A stretch of 64,000 nt of DNA, taken from positions 186,001 to 250,000 of the forward strand of contig NZ_PPTG01000029.1 in assembly GCF_002954245.1 (NCBI RefSeq), given 5' to 3'. The stretch is from Cryobacterium aureum (GTDB lineage: Bacteria > Actinomycetota > Actinomycetes > Actinomycetales > Microbacteriaceae). Shown here piece after piece: positions 25,556 to 34,817 of this stretch. The notes under the pieces were generated by a model. That model worked only from the letters and a program-made list of their open reading frames with translations. It did not search any database and was not told the origin of the DNA. The position numbers and the translations under genes were made by a program. Within the stretch, counting starts at the first letter, position 1; the number at the start of each line of letters is the position of its first letter.

Positions 25556-26640
25556 CCCCATCGGCCCCAGCAGAGCCCGAAGTTCTCTTCACCCGCAACG
25601 GCCAAGTCGGACACATCACCCTGAACCGCCCCAGATCGATCAATGCCCTCACCCACGGCATGGTCAACGCCATCCAGAAAGTGCTCGACGAGTGGGCCGA
25701 CGACCCCACGCTTGGCACCGTGCTACTGACCGGAAGCGGAGAACGCGGCCTGTGCGCGGGGGGCGACATCCTCTCGCTCTACCGCGATGCCACCACCGGC
25801 GACGGATCGGCAGCGGCCGAGTTCTTCCGGGACGAATACCACCTCAATGCCAGCATCGCCAACTATTCAAAGCCCTTCGTTGCGATCATGGATGGACTCG
25901 TGCTCGGTGGCGGAATCGGCCTCTCCGCTCACGGCTCCCACCGGGTCGTCACCGAACACTCCAAGCTAGGGATGCCCGAAACCGGAATCGGCTTCGTGCC
26001 AGACGTTGGCGGAACCTGGCTACTCTCCCACGCGCCCGGTGAGCTAGGAACATTCCTCGCACTCACCGCCGGTACTGCGCGCGCGGGAGACGCGATCGCA
26101 CTAGGGCTGGCCGACTCCTATATCGCCTCCGACCAGATCCCGGCACTGCTAGCGGGGCTAGCGACGACGGATGCCGACCCAGCGATCGCGGCGCTGACCC
26201 AGGCCCCGCCCGCCTCGACACTACAAGCGCAACAATCCTGGATTGACCAAGCTTTTTCGGGCGAGAGCGTCCCGGCCATAATCGACCATGTGCGCGCCTT
26301 GTCCACCGCCGAAGCGAACGCCGCCGCGGAGGCGCTGAGCACAAAATCACCCACGGCACTGGCCGTCACGCTGGCGTCGCTGCGCAGCGCCAGACAACTA
26401 CCCAACCTCGAAGCCGCCCTCGAACAGGAATATCGAGTGTCAGTGCACGCCCACCGCGCGCCTGACTTCGCCGAGGGAGTACGCGCCCAAATAGTCGACA
26501 AGGACCGCCAGCCACACTGGTCACCCCCGACCCTCGACGGCGTGACCCCGGCGCAGGTCGATTCCTATTTTGCCCCGCTCGAACCCGGCGAGCCACAATT
26601 CACACTTTCTGATCGTGTAACAGGCACGTCAGCTTTCTGA
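25552..26640 (+). CDS. 3-hydroxyisobutyryl-CoA hydrolase
   Basis: 362 residues. A crotonase fold of the longer HIBYL-CoA hydrolase type: LNRPRSINALTHGM, GERGLCAGGDILSLY, SKLGMPETGIGFVPDVGGTWLLS. The length of 340-380 residues and the Glu in GMPETGIG separate it from ordinary enoyl-CoA hydratases (about 260). It releases free 3-hydroxyisobutyrate for MmsB. Overlaps the dehydrogenase gene by ATGA. Confidence 0.9.
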   Translation: MTPSAPAEPEVLFTRNGQVGHITLNRPRSINALTHGMVNAIQKVLDEWADDPTLGTVLLTGSGERGLCAGGDILSLYRDATTGDGSAAAEFFRDEYHLNASIANYSKPFVAIMDGLVLGGGIGLSAHGSHRVVTEHSKLGMPETGIGFVPDVGGTWLLSHAPGELGTFLALTAGTARAGDAIALGLADSYIASDQIPALLAGLATTDADPAIAALTQAPPASTLQAQQSWIDQAFSGESVPAIIDHVRALSTAEANAAAEALSTKSPTALAVTLASLRSARQLPNLEAALEQEYRVSVHAHRAPDFAEGVRAQIVDKDRQPHWSPPTLDGVTPAQVDSYFAPLEPGEPQFTLSDRVTGTSAF

Positions 26641-26687
26641 CATAGCCATTTGGGCGCCAGCGCAGGCGCTAAAAGAAAAGGATGACG

Positions 26688-27608
26688 ATGAACACCTCAA
26701 TAGCTTTCCTCGGTCTCGGACACATGGGCGGCCCGATGGCCCTCAACCTCGGCAAGGCGGGCTACACCGTCACCGGATTCGACCTCAGCCCCACCGCCAT
26801 AGACGCGGCGCGAACGAGCGGCTTAACCGTGGCCGCAACAGCGGCAGAGGCTGTCGCCAGCGCCGACGTTGTCATCACCATGTTCCCCACCGGGCGCCAC
26901 GTCATCGACGCCTACTCGGGCAACGCAAAAACCCCCGGCCTGCTGTCCATCGCGAAGCCCCACACCCTCTTCATCGACTCGTCGACCATCGCCGTCGACG
27001 ACGCCAAGCGTGCACACGACCTCGCCGTTGCCGCCGGACACCGGAACATAGACGCGCCCGTCTCCGGCGGAGTCATCGGGGCGACCGCCGGCACCCTCGC
27101 CTTCATGGTCGGCGCAGTCCCGGAAGACTTCACGCTGGCCGAACCGATCCTGACCACGATGGGTGCGCGCATCGTGCACTGCGGAGCCCCCAGCGCCGGA
27201 CAAGCCGCCAAGATCTGCAACAACATGATCCTCGGCATCTCGATGATCGCCGTCAGTGAAGCATTCGTGCTCGGTGAAAAACTAGGCCTCACCCACCAGG
27301 CCCTATTCGACGTCGCATCGACGGCATCCGGTCAATGCTGGGCACTCACCACCAACTGCCCCGTACCCGGCCCGGTACCCACCAGCCCCGCCAATCGGGA
27401 CTACCAGCCCGGCTTCGCCGGAGCACTGATGGCCAAAGACCTCGGCCTAGCCCTAGATGCGCTCAAATCCACCGGCGTCGCCGCCGAACTCGGCCCCATC
27501 GCCGCACAAATCTACCGCCGCTTCGCCGACGAAAACGGTTCCGGAGTAGATTTTTCCGGAATCATCAACACAATTCGCGACAATTCGACGGCGCAGACCA
27601 ACGCATGA
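26688..27608 (+). CDS. mmsB: 3-hydroxyisobutyrate dehydrogenase
   Basis: 306 residues from ATG 26688, six bases after AAGG; ATG 26682 is in frame but abuts the site. Dinucleotide motif [19 protein letters not shown], substrate loop [21 protein letters not shown] and catalytic Lys in [13 protein letters not shown]. It oxidises 3-hydroxyisobutyrate to methylmalonate semialdehyde with NAD. The ATGA overlap with the next gene shows translational coupling. Confidence 0.94.
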   Translation: MNTSIAFLGLGHMGGPMALNLGKAGYTVTGFDLSPTAIDAARTSGLTVAATAAEAVASADVVITMFPTGRHVIDAYSGNAKTPGLLSIAKPHTLFIDSSTIAVDDAKRAHDLAVAAGHRNIDAPVSGGVIGATAGTLAFMVGAVPEDFTLAEPILTTMGARIVHCGAPSAGQAAKICNNMILGISMIAVSEAFVLGEKLGLTHQALFDVASTASGQCWALTTNCPVPGPVPTSPANRDYQPGFAGALMAKDLGLALDALKSTGVAAELGPIAAQIYRRFADENGSGVDFSGIINTIRDNSTAQTNA

Positions 27609-28375
27609 GCGACACCATCCTGCTGGAACGTCGTGGACGCGTCGCCCTCATCACCCTTAACCGTCCGGAAGCTCTCAATGCCCTGAACGAGGCAATGATG
27701 AACGAGGTCGTCGACGCCGCACGCGAACTCGATCGCGACCCCAGCGTCGGTGCGATCATCATCACCGGTTCGGCCCGGGCTTTCGCGGCCGGCGCCGACA
27801 TCAAGGAGATGGCGGGCCAGAGCTACCTAGACATGTATGCCGCCGACTGGTTCGCCAGATGGAGCGAGCTCGCCCGGGTGCGCACACCGCTGATCGCCGC
27901 GGTTGCCGGCTACGCCCTCGGCGGAGGCTGCGAACTGGCCATGCTCTGCGATTTCATCCTCGCAGCCGACACGGCCAAATTCGGCCAACCCGAAATCAAA
28001 CTCGGAGTCATACCCGGAATCGGGGGCTCCCAGCGGCTGTCGCGCGCCCTCGGCAAGGCAAAAGCCATGGAAATGATCCTTACCGGACGCACGATGGACG
28101 CCGCAGAAGCCGAACAATCCGGCCTCGTGGCTAGGGTTATCCCGGCCGACCAACTGCTCGAGGAAGCGTTCGCCACCGCGTCCACGATCGCCAGCCGGTC
28201 ATTGCCCGTGGCCATGCTCGCCAAAGAATGTGTCAATGCGGCCTTCGAAACGACCCTGACGGAAGGCGTGCATTTCGAACGACGGCTGTTTCACTCCCTC
28301 TTTGCCACCCAGGACCAGAAAGAGGGCATGGCTTCGTTTATTGAGAAGCGGGATCCCCGGTTCACCCACAAGTAA
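27605..28375 (+). CDS. Enoyl-CoA hydratase (methacrylyl-CoA hydration)
   Basis: 256 residues from the overlapping ATG at 27605. Crotonase signatures: [30 protein letters not shown] (oxyanion loop), [13 protein letters not shown] with the first catalytic Glu, and [20 protein letters not shown]. In this operon it would hydrate methacrylyl-CoA to 3-hydroxyisobutyryl-CoA. Last gene of the valine row; the DNA beyond it is decayed. Confidence 0.9.
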   Translation: MSDTILLERRGRVALITLNRPEALNALNEAMMNEVVDAARELDRDPSVGAIIITGSARAFAAGADIKEMAGQSYLDMYAADWFARWSELARVRTPLIAAVAGYALGGGCELAMLCDFILAADTAKFGQPEIKLGVIPGIGGSQRLSRALGKAKAMEMILTGRTMDAAEAEQSGLVARVIPADQLLEEAFATASTIASRSLPVAMLAKECVNAAFETTLTEGVHFERRLFHSLFATQDQKEGMASFIEKRDPRFTHK

Positions 28376-28639
28376 ATATCATCATCCCGGTCTGCGTGAT
28401 GTGCGCACTGATTGAGGTAACGGGCACCCTGGCGAGCAAGCGTGGATTGCCAAAACTTGCAATTGCATCGTTTCGGCTCGCACTTATGCTGATGGCCCTG
28501 CACAGTGAGTGCTGGCCACACCGAGCACGCCCAGCGACTCTCCTGGTCTCGAGGCGGGGCTCGCTTGACGGGTTAGACCGCCAACAAGAAGACGCAGGTC
28601 AATCGAATCGGTTTGCCTGGGTCTTCTTGTTGGCGTGAG
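28376..28639. other. Non-coding decayed DNA with a 15-bp inverted repeat
   Basis: No gene is supported. Perfect 15-base inverted repeats, CGCCAACAAGAAGAC at 28579-28593 and its complement at 28621-28635, enclose 27 bases. They could form a strong hairpin, perhaps the end of the valine transcript, or be a leftover mobile-element end. A stretch at 28529-28570 loosely resembles 29129-29172 inside the neighbouring pseudogene, hinting at a local duplication. Confidence 0.45.
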
Positions 28640-29253
28640 CGCACCTGGTTGAAGCGTTGCGGAGTGCCAGACGATGACATTGCATCGCTTCTGACCAGCG
28701 AGGCTGAGCTGAGCTCGGCCGCCCAGTTCGCACGTCCGACCATGTTGTTGGCTCACAACGATCTGCTTCCGCTGCCGGGCCGCATTTTGCGTGTTCTGGA
28801 GACTCCCGGGCATACGGTCGGGCACCTCCGCATCGTTGACCTCGACAGTGACCTCATCTTCACCGGCGACCACGTTCTCCCACGAATTTAACCCAATATG
28901 GGTCTCGGGACGCTCAGCGGCATCCGCAACACCCTCGCGGACTACTCCGCGTCGCTGGAAATCATGCTTCCCTGGGATGCTTTCGAAATGTGTCCAGGAC
29001 ACGAATACCGTTTTCGCGGACTCGCGGACTCGCGGCACGATCACAGGTGCTTCGCGCACGTCACGAGACCAGGTCCCGTGAAATTTTCGACGTTTTGGCG
29101 ACTTCGCCCGATCTTTCCGTATGGGAAACCGTCCAGCGACTCTCTTGGTCTCGTGGCTGGGGTGGCCTGTCCGGGATTCATCTGCGTGGTGCGCTGGCCG
29201 AAACCGTTGCCGATCTGGAGGACCTCGACCCGGATCGCCCGTCACTGGTCTGA
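28640..29253 (+). pseudogene. Metallo-beta-lactamase-fold hydrolase, broken
   Basis: The first part reads VLETPGHTVGHLRIVDLDSDLIFTGDHVLPRI, the metal-binding half of an MBL hydrolase. It then meets an in-frame TAA at 28889-28891, after which the same frame goes on with GLGTLSGIRNTLADYSASLE and CPGHEYRFRGLA. At 29016-29031 an 8-base unit GCGGACTC is tandemly duplicated, shifting the frame; homology resumes as ARSQVLRARHETRSREIFDV and runs to 29253. The N-terminal HxHxDH part is missing. So there are three lesions: a 5' truncation, a nonsense codon and a +8 duplication. Confidence 0.78.
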
Positions 29254-29282
29254 AAACCCCGGCTTGCGATCGTCGAAAAGAA

Positions 29283-29390
29283 GTTGCCGGTCCGGACGCA
29301 TCGTTCATGACCGGAGCCGTGCTCGCCGTGGACGGCGGGCGTCTTGCAGGGGTGAACGGACGCTCCGGCCTGCGCGCCGAGGTCAGCTGA
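29283..29390 (+). pseudogene. C-terminal scrap of a short-chain dehydrogenase
   Basis: PDASFMTGAVLAVDGGRLAG is the standard C-terminal signature of classical SDR enzymes, preceded by no SDR body. It ends with TGA at 29388, overlapping the end of the minus-strand oxidoreductase gene by eight bases. It is a remnant of a gene deleted together with the N terminus of its neighbour. Confidence 0.65.
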
Positions 29391-30399
29391 CCAAATCCGC
29401 CGCATCCTCGGGCATCTCCAGCACGATGCGACCGATCGACGTCCCGGCCGCAACTTCCGCGAGCGCCGCTGGTGCATCGCGGAACGGCCGCACGTCGGAG
29501 ACGAGCGGCTCGATACCGAATCGTTCGACGGTGTCGCACAGCTCGCGGTAGCCGCGCTCGACGAGGTCGGGCCGTTTGGTGCGGTACAGACCGAAATGCA
29601 CCCCGATGATGGAGTAGTTCTTGACCAGGGCACGCTCGGCGCGCACAACCGGAAAGACGCCGCTTGCGAAGCCGACGATCGCTATGCGTCCCTCGAAGCC
29701 GATGACGCGTTCCGAGATCTCGTGGGCCGTGCCACCGACCGGGTCTACGATGACGTCGACGCCACGGCCCGCGGTGAGTTCTTTGATGACCGCAACCAGG
29801 TCGTGCTCGCCCCGCACCAGCACGTGATCGCAACCGAGCCCGAGGGCTGCCGCGCGCTTTGCTGCGCTGCCGACGAGCCCAATCACGGTCGCGCCGTGCG
29901 CTTTTGCGAGTTGCACACTGGCCGATCCAACGCCCCCCGAGGCGGCGTGCACAAGCACTGTCTCGCCCGGTTGCAGGCCGCATCGGCGGTGCAGGGTGAA
30001 CCATGCCGTCTGGTACGACACAGTGAAGGATGCCGCCTGGATGGCATCGAACGACGCCGGCACCGTCTGGGCGTCCGACCGGTCGAGCACGGCAAAGCCG
30101 GCGAATGCCCCGGCCATTCCGGTCACCATCCCCGCCACAAGAGCTCCCTGCACCGGTCCACCGCCGCCGGGATCTGCCACGGCCACGCACCCGGCAAGTT
30201 CGAGTCCAGCGATAGCGGGCAGCGGTGGCCGAACCTGATAGTTACCCTTCACCAACAGGCCGTCCGAGAAGTTGACCGCTGCGGCCGCCACACGCACGAG
30301 CACCTGGCCCGGGCGGGGGCGTGGTACGGGCACCTCCGCGAGTTCGAGCACGGCCGAAGGCTCGCCAAACTCACGGAAGGTCCACGCGAGCATGCTCAT
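29383..30399 (-). CDS. NADPH:quinone oxidoreductase-like medium-chain dehydrogenase
   Basis: 338 residues. A zinc-free MDR of the quinone oxidoreductase/enoyl reductase type: PGQVLVRVAAAAVNFSDGLLVKGNY, GLELAGCV, and the NADP site ETVLVHAASGGVGSASVQLAKAHGATVIGLV. The structural-zinc Cys cluster is absent. It may reduce an enoyl-CoA or an alpha,beta-unsaturated carbonyl. Last gene of the 12-gene minus-strand operon; its start overlaps the ligase stop by four bases. Confidence 0.83.
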   Translation of the reverse strand: MSMLAWTFREFGEPSAVLELAEVPVPRPRPGQVLVRVAAAAVNFSDGLLVKGNYQVRPPLPAIAGLELAGCVAVADPGGGGPVQGALVAGMVTGMAGAFAGFAVLDRSDAQTVPASFDAIQAASFTVSYQTAWFTLHRRCGLQPGETVLVHAASGGVGSASVQLAKAHGATVIGLVGSAAKRAAALGLGCDHVLVRGEHDLVAVIKELTAGRGVDVIVDPVGGTAHEISERVIGFEGRIAIVGFASGVFPVVRAERALVKNYSIIGVHFGLYRTKRPDLVERGYRELCDTVERFGIEPLVSDVRPFRDAPAALAEVAAGTSIGRIVLEMPEDAADLVS

Positions 30400-31976
30400 C
30401 CAGGCATCCCCGGGGCAAACATCGTGGGAAGGTCCCGCTTGCTGATCTTGCCAGAGGAGGTACGAGGAAGGGCAACAAGGAACTCGATGCGAGTCGGCTT
30501 CTTATAGCTCGCGAGGCTCGCGCGGCACAGTGAAGTCAGCTCGTCGGCACTCACGCTGTATCCTGACTCCAATTCGACGGCGGCGCATACCGACTCACCC
30601 CAGCGCTCGTGGGGCAGTCCGAACACAGCCGCCGCGCGCACGTGCGGATGCCGTTCGAGCACCGCCTCGATCTCGATCGGGAAAATGTTCATGCCGCCCG
30701 AAATGATCAGATCCTTCTTCCGCCCCGTAATGAAAAGGTAGCCCTCGGCATCGAGCAGGCCGAGGTCACCGGTGCGCAACCAGCCCACGTCGAAGAGTTC
30801 GGCTGTGGCGTTCGGATCCTCCCAATATCCCGCACATACGGTCGGCGCCTGCAGCTGGACCTCGCCAATCGCGTCCGGACCGAGCACGATGCCGGCCTCG
30901 TCGACGATGCGAATACTGGCGTGCGTCGAGGCACGACCCGCCGACCCAGCCTTGGCATCCGGCAATGACTCGGGAGCGTAGCTGACGGTCCCTCCGCCCT
31001 CGGTAAGACCGTAGACCTGCATTACGTGCACCCCCGGCAGCGCCGCCCTCGCCGCGGCGAGCAGTTCCCTCGAGACAGCGGCCCCGCCGGTCATGATCGT
31101 CCGCAGCGACGACATGTCGGTCGTCGCGAGCTGCGGAGTCGCAAGCAGGTCGTGCAGCATCGTCGGCACCAGCAGGATGTGACTGACCTGGTTCCGTTCG
31201 ATGGCGGCCAGCACGTGCCCGGCATCAAATCCACCAGACTCCTTGATATGCACGGTTCCACCGCGGTGGAGGATCCCCCAGACGAACTGGTGGCGACCGC
31301 CGATGTAGTTCAGGTCGAACGAGACGAACGTCACGCTGTCCCAATCGATACCGAAGTCAACGATTTGTTGGAGCGCGTTCCAGATCACCCCGCCATTGGT
31401 CCAGACCGCGCCCTTCGGCACGCCCGTGGTGCCCGAGGTGAAGATAATCTCGTGAGCATCTTCGAGCGCACGCCCGGCGAGACGGATCGCCCCGCCCGCC
31501 AGCAGGGGGGCTGCTACGAGTTCGTCGTAGTCGAGATCTGCCGAAGCTCCGGGCTCAAAACCGACCAGCACCTCGAGGGCCGGGAGCTCCCCGGCCTTCC
31601 GCGCGTCGTCGAGTGCTCCTGCGAACTCGGCGTCAACGATCGCGATGCGGGCCCCGCTTCGCCGCAGCACCGAGACGCTCTCTTCCGTCGAGTAGCGCCA
31701 ACTCATCGCGACGAGGATGCCACCCGCGTGCGTGACACCCAACTCGACCTCAAAGTACTCGAGCCGATTGCGGCACAGGATCGCGACACGGTCACCGGGC
31801 TGCAGGCCGCAACGCACCCCGAGCGCACGTGCGAGCGCGGCGGCGCGGCCGACGAGCTCTGTGTAGGTCAGCTCATCGCTGCCGAGTGACAGAGCGACCC
31901 GGGTCGGATCGGCCGCGTTCCGGGCGACAATATCGAGAAGGTCCAGCGAGTCCCATGGCGCGCCCACGTAGCGCAA
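30396..31976 (-). CDS. AMP-forming acyl-CoA synthetase
   Basis: 526 residues. Phosphate-binding loop EIIFTSGTTGVPKGAVWTNGG, the mid motif QVYGLTEGGGTVSYAPES, the hinge GWLRTGDLGLLDAEGYLFITGRKKDLIISGGMNIFP, and the catalytic Lys in PRTSSGKISKRDLP. It activates a carboxylic acid with ATP and CoA. Because it is coupled to an acyl-CoA dehydrogenase and to an importer, it probably primes the imported acid; the substrate cannot be read. Confidence 0.9.
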   Translation of the reverse strand: MRYVGAPWDSLDLLDIVARNAADPTRVALSLGSDELTYTELVGRAAALARALGVRCGLQPGDRVAILCRNRLEYFEVELGVTHAGGILVAMSWRYSTEESVSVLRRSGARIAIVDAEFAGALDDARKAGELPALEVLVGFEPGASADLDYDELVAAPLLAGGAIRLAGRALEDAHEIIFTSGTTGVPKGAVWTNGGVIWNALQQIVDFGIDWDSVTFVSFDLNYIGGRHQFVWGILHRGGTVHIKESGGFDAGHVLAAIERNQVSHILLVPTMLHDLLATPQLATTDMSSLRTIMTGGAAVSRELLAAARAALPGVHVMQVYGLTEGGGTVSYAPESLPDAKAGSAGRASTHASIRIVDEAGIVLGPDAIGEVQLQAPTVCAGYWEDPNATAELFDVGWLRTGDLGLLDAEGYLFITGRKKDLIISGGMNIFPIEIEAVLERHPHVRAAAVFGLPHERWGESVCAAVELESGYSVSADELTSLCRASLASYKKPTRIEFLVALPRTSSGKISKRDLPTMFAPGMPG

Positions 31977-33137
31977 TCAGAAGGATCGGGGGAGCCCGAA
32001 CGACTCCGCGATGATGTTTCGACCCATCTCATTGGTGATGGGTCCGATACGGTACAGCCGCACGTCACGCCAGTAGCGCTGCATGTTCGTCTCGAGCGCG
32101 TAGCCCATACCCCCGAGGATCTGGATGCCAAGGTCCGCAGCCTTCGTCGCATAGTCCGACGCGATGACTTTCGCCATCGTAGCCTCCACTCCGCACGGGA
32201 GCCCGTTCTGCTGGCGCCAGGCGGCGTCGTAGGTCATCAACTCCGCCTGCTTCTGCCACATCGCTATATCGGCGATGTAGTGCTGTAGGGCCTGGAAGGC
32301 ACCGATCGGTTTGCCGAACGCCTCGCGCACCTTCATGTAGTCCACGGCATCCTCGAGCACGCCATCGAGCACGCCCAGACACAAGGAACTGACGATGATG
32401 CGCTCGTTGTTGAGGCTCTCGAGGATGTGCCGCCATCCGCCGTTGACCTCGCCAACGACGTACTTGTCCTCGACGAACACTTCGTCAAGGAAAATCTCGC
32501 ATGAGCCTACGGACTTCATGCCGAGTTTGGGAATCTGGCGGATCTCAAGCCCCTTCGCGGGGTTCGGAACGAGGAACAAGGTGACTCCGCGACTGGGCTT
32601 CTCGGCTTCCGGGTCGGTGAGCGCGAGCAGCAGTAGATAGTCCGAGACATGCGCCGCCGTCGACCATATCTTCTGCCCCGTGATGCTCCAGCCGCCGTCA
32701 ACCTTCACGGCCTTCGTTTTCATGGAGCCGAGCAGGTCGGTGCCACCCGAAGGCTCAGTCACTGCGATAGCGATCCGAATCTCGCCCTCGGCGAGCTTCG
32801 GAAGCAGATCCTGCTTAACCTCCTCGGTCGCGGAGTGCGCGATCGAACGAGCGCAGAAGGAAGAAAGACCCCAAATCCAAACGAGACCGCCAAGTGTGCG
32901 CGAGAGTTCGCGGCCGATGATGACCTGCGACATCACGTCGCCCCCGGCACCCCCGTATTCCTCGGGCAGGCCCACAGCGTGGAGGCCCTGCTCCGTCATG
33001 AGATCCCAGAGCTCGAAGGGATACTCACCCTCGCGCGCCTCCCAGTCCCGCGCCAAGTTTTTGGGCAGCTTCTTGTCAACCCAAGCGTGTAAGCCCGAGC
33101 GCAGCCCCTCTTGCTCTTCCGTGAGTGCAAAGTCCAA
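31977..33137 (-). CDS. Acyl-CoA dehydrogenase
   Basis: 386 residues. N-terminal FALTEEQEGLRSGLHAWVDKKL, IAIAVTEPSGGTDLLGSMKTKA (flavin loop), GQKIWSTAAHVSDYLLLLAL, and the C-terminal ILGGMGYALETNMQRYWRDVRLYRIGPITNEMGRNIIAESFGLPRSF. The usual EGT-x-E near the C terminus is replaced by GPITNEM, as in a subset with Gly-Pro/Ala at this loop. Start is TTG at 33137, seven bases after AGGAG. No gap separates it from the ligase gene that follows. Confidence 0.9.
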   Translation of the reverse strand: MDFALTEEQEGLRSGLHAWVDKKLPKNLARDWEAREGEYPFELWDLMTEQGLHAVGLPEEYGGAGGDVMSQVIIGRELSRTLGGLVWIWGLSSFCARSIAHSATEEVKQDLLPKLAEGEIRIAIAVTEPSGGTDLLGSMKTKAVKVDGGWSITGQKIWSTAAHVSDYLLLLALTDPEAEKPSRGVTLFLVPNPAKGLEIRQIPKLGMKSVGSCEIFLDEVFVEDKYVVGEVNGGWRHILESLNNERIIVSSLCLGVLDGVLEDAVDYMKVREAFGKPIGAFQALQHYIADIAMWQKQAELMTYDAAWRQQNGLPCGVEATMAKVIASDYATKAADLGIQILGGMGYALETNMQRYWRDVRLYRIGPITNEMGRNIIAESFGLPRSF

Positions 33138-33187
33138 GGTGAATCTCCTTCTGGTGGGTGATGGTTTGGTGTGGCGAGTGTCGCCGG

Positions 33188-34765
33188 TCAGCTGCCCGAC
33201 ACGGACACGGACACGGGCTCGGAGCGCAGGTCGCCCTTCGAAACTTTGCCAATCGAGGTCTTGGGCAGGGCGTCACGAAACTCGTACTCCGTTGGCACCT
33301 TGAATTTCGACAGTCGTTTGGCGCAGAACTCCGTAAGTTCGTCGACGGAAGCAGTGACACCGACCACGAAGACAACGACCGCCTTGACCGCCTGGTCTCG
33401 GATCGGATCGGGAACGCCAATGACGGCAGCTTCGGCGACCGCTGGGTGTTCACTGAGCACGCCCTCGACCTCGAGCGTCGAGATGTTCTCTCCGGCACGC
33501 TTGATCACATCGACACGGCGGTCGAACCAGTACAGGTAGCCGTACTCATCGGCGAACGCGCTGTCCCCGGTGTAGAGCCAGCCATCCCTGATGGCCTTCG
33601 CGGTCGCTTCGGGGTTTTTGTAGTACCCCTTCATGATCGTGCGACCGGGGACCCCTGCTACTACGATCTCGCCGGGCTCACCGACTGCCACGTCTTGGCC
33701 GTCCTCCCTGACGAGGCGGACCACGCGACCGGCGCTCGGCAGGCCGATTGAGGGCCAGCGCTTCGGGCCAAACACCGGCGCGATCGTAACGAGCGTCATG
33801 GCCTCGGAAAGCCCATAGGCGTTGATGAGCTCGACCGCGAAGCGCTTCTCGAAACGATCCTTCTCTTCGACGGAAATGTTGAGGGCGTAGAAGGTGCGCC
33901 GCACCGTATGCTGTGAATCGGTCTCCCGCTCGGGTTGCGCGAGAAGTGTGCGCGCCTGCATCGCAACGATACTCACCTGGGTCGCGCGATGTTTGCGCAC
34001 CTGATCCCAAAACTTCGTCGCGCGGTACTCCTCGAGGAGGATGCACGTCCCGCCGACCGAGAGGGTAGCCAGAACGGTGATGACTTGGGCGTTCACGTGG
34101 AACACCGGCAGGGAGGTGATAGCGCGATCAGTCGAGTCCATCGCGAGCCCGGTCGATTCACGCTGGCCGCCGTGGAGGGCGTTCGCGTGCGTCAGCAGCA
34201 CCGCTTTGGGGCGGGAGGTCGTTCCGCTCGTGAACAGCATCTGCACGACCGACTCGGAGTCGACAGTGATCCCCGGGCGCACAGTCGTGGACGCCCGCAC
34301 CTCGTCGAGGCTAATGGTTCCCGGCACTGCCTTGGCGCTGCGGACGAGGATGCGGTGGCGCACCGCAGGCACGCCGTCCGCGGCGGGGCCGACGACATCG
34401 AGAAATCGCGGTTCGGTGATGACCGCCACCGAATCGGAGAAGTCCAGCACATAGCCCAATTCCGAGACGGTATTAGCAATGTTCGACGGCACCATCGCCG
34501 CACCGATCGTGGCGAGCGCGAACCAGGTCTCGAGGATCTCAGGGCAGTTTGCGAGGAACACCGTGACACAGTCCCCCGGACGAATGCCGAGATCCCAAAG
34601 CCCAGAGGCGAGCCCGTCGACCCTAGCCTGGAACTGGGCGTACGAGAGCTCACTGACGTCACCGTCACGGTTCTCGTAGACGATGAAGGCCTTGTCGCCG
34701 TTTCGCTCCACTCGCTCATCGAGCAAGTCGCGCAGAGTGCGGTTGCCCACAATGTCAAGTGCCAT
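33188..34765 (-). CDS. CaiC-like AMP-forming acyl-CoA ligase
   Basis: 525 residues from ATG 34765; the frame extends upstream without a good ribosome site. Phosphate loop MLFTSGTTSRPKAVLLTHAN, ITSLPVFHVNAQ, LINAYGLSEAMTLVTIAP, GWLYTGDSAFADEYGYLYWFDRRVDVIKRAGENIST, and catalytic Lys in PKTSIGKVSKGDLR. It resembles carnitine/crotonobetaine-CoA ligases. It is the second ligase of the operon, so the pathway may activate two acids, or the two may differ in specificity. Confidence 0.87.
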   Translation of the reverse strand: MALDIVGNRTLRDLLDERVERNGDKAFIVYENRDGDVSELSYAQFQARVDGLASGLWDLGIRPGDCVTVFLANCPEILETWFALATIGAAMVPSNIANTVSELGYVLDFSDSVAVITEPRFLDVVGPAADGVPAVRHRILVRSAKAVPGTISLDEVRASTTVRPGITVDSESVVQMLFTSGTTSRPKAVLLTHANALHGGQRESTGLAMDSTDRAITSLPVFHVNAQVITVLATLSVGGTCILLEEYRATKFWDQVRKHRATQVSIVAMQARTLLAQPERETDSQHTVRRTFYALNISVEEKDRFEKRFAVELINAYGLSEAMTLVTIAPVFGPKRWPSIGLPSAGRVVRLVREDGQDVAVGEPGEIVVAGVPGRTIMKGYYKNPEATAKAIRDGWLYTGDSAFADEYGYLYWFDRRVDVIKRAGENISTLEVEGVLSEHPAVAEAAVIGVPDPIRDQAVKAVVVFVVGVTASVDELTEFCAKRLSKFKVPTEYEFRDALPKTSIGKVSKGDLRSEPVSVSVSGS

Positions 34766-34817
34766 CGTTGTTCTCATTCCTTTCAGGTTCGATCGCGATC
34801 GCGATCGATGGTGAACG

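Noticed and set aside
34786..34808. GATCGCGATCGCGATC run before the CaiC-like ligase
   Set aside because: A short simple palindromic repeat between two coupled genes, with no second copy in the window; too little to call an operator.
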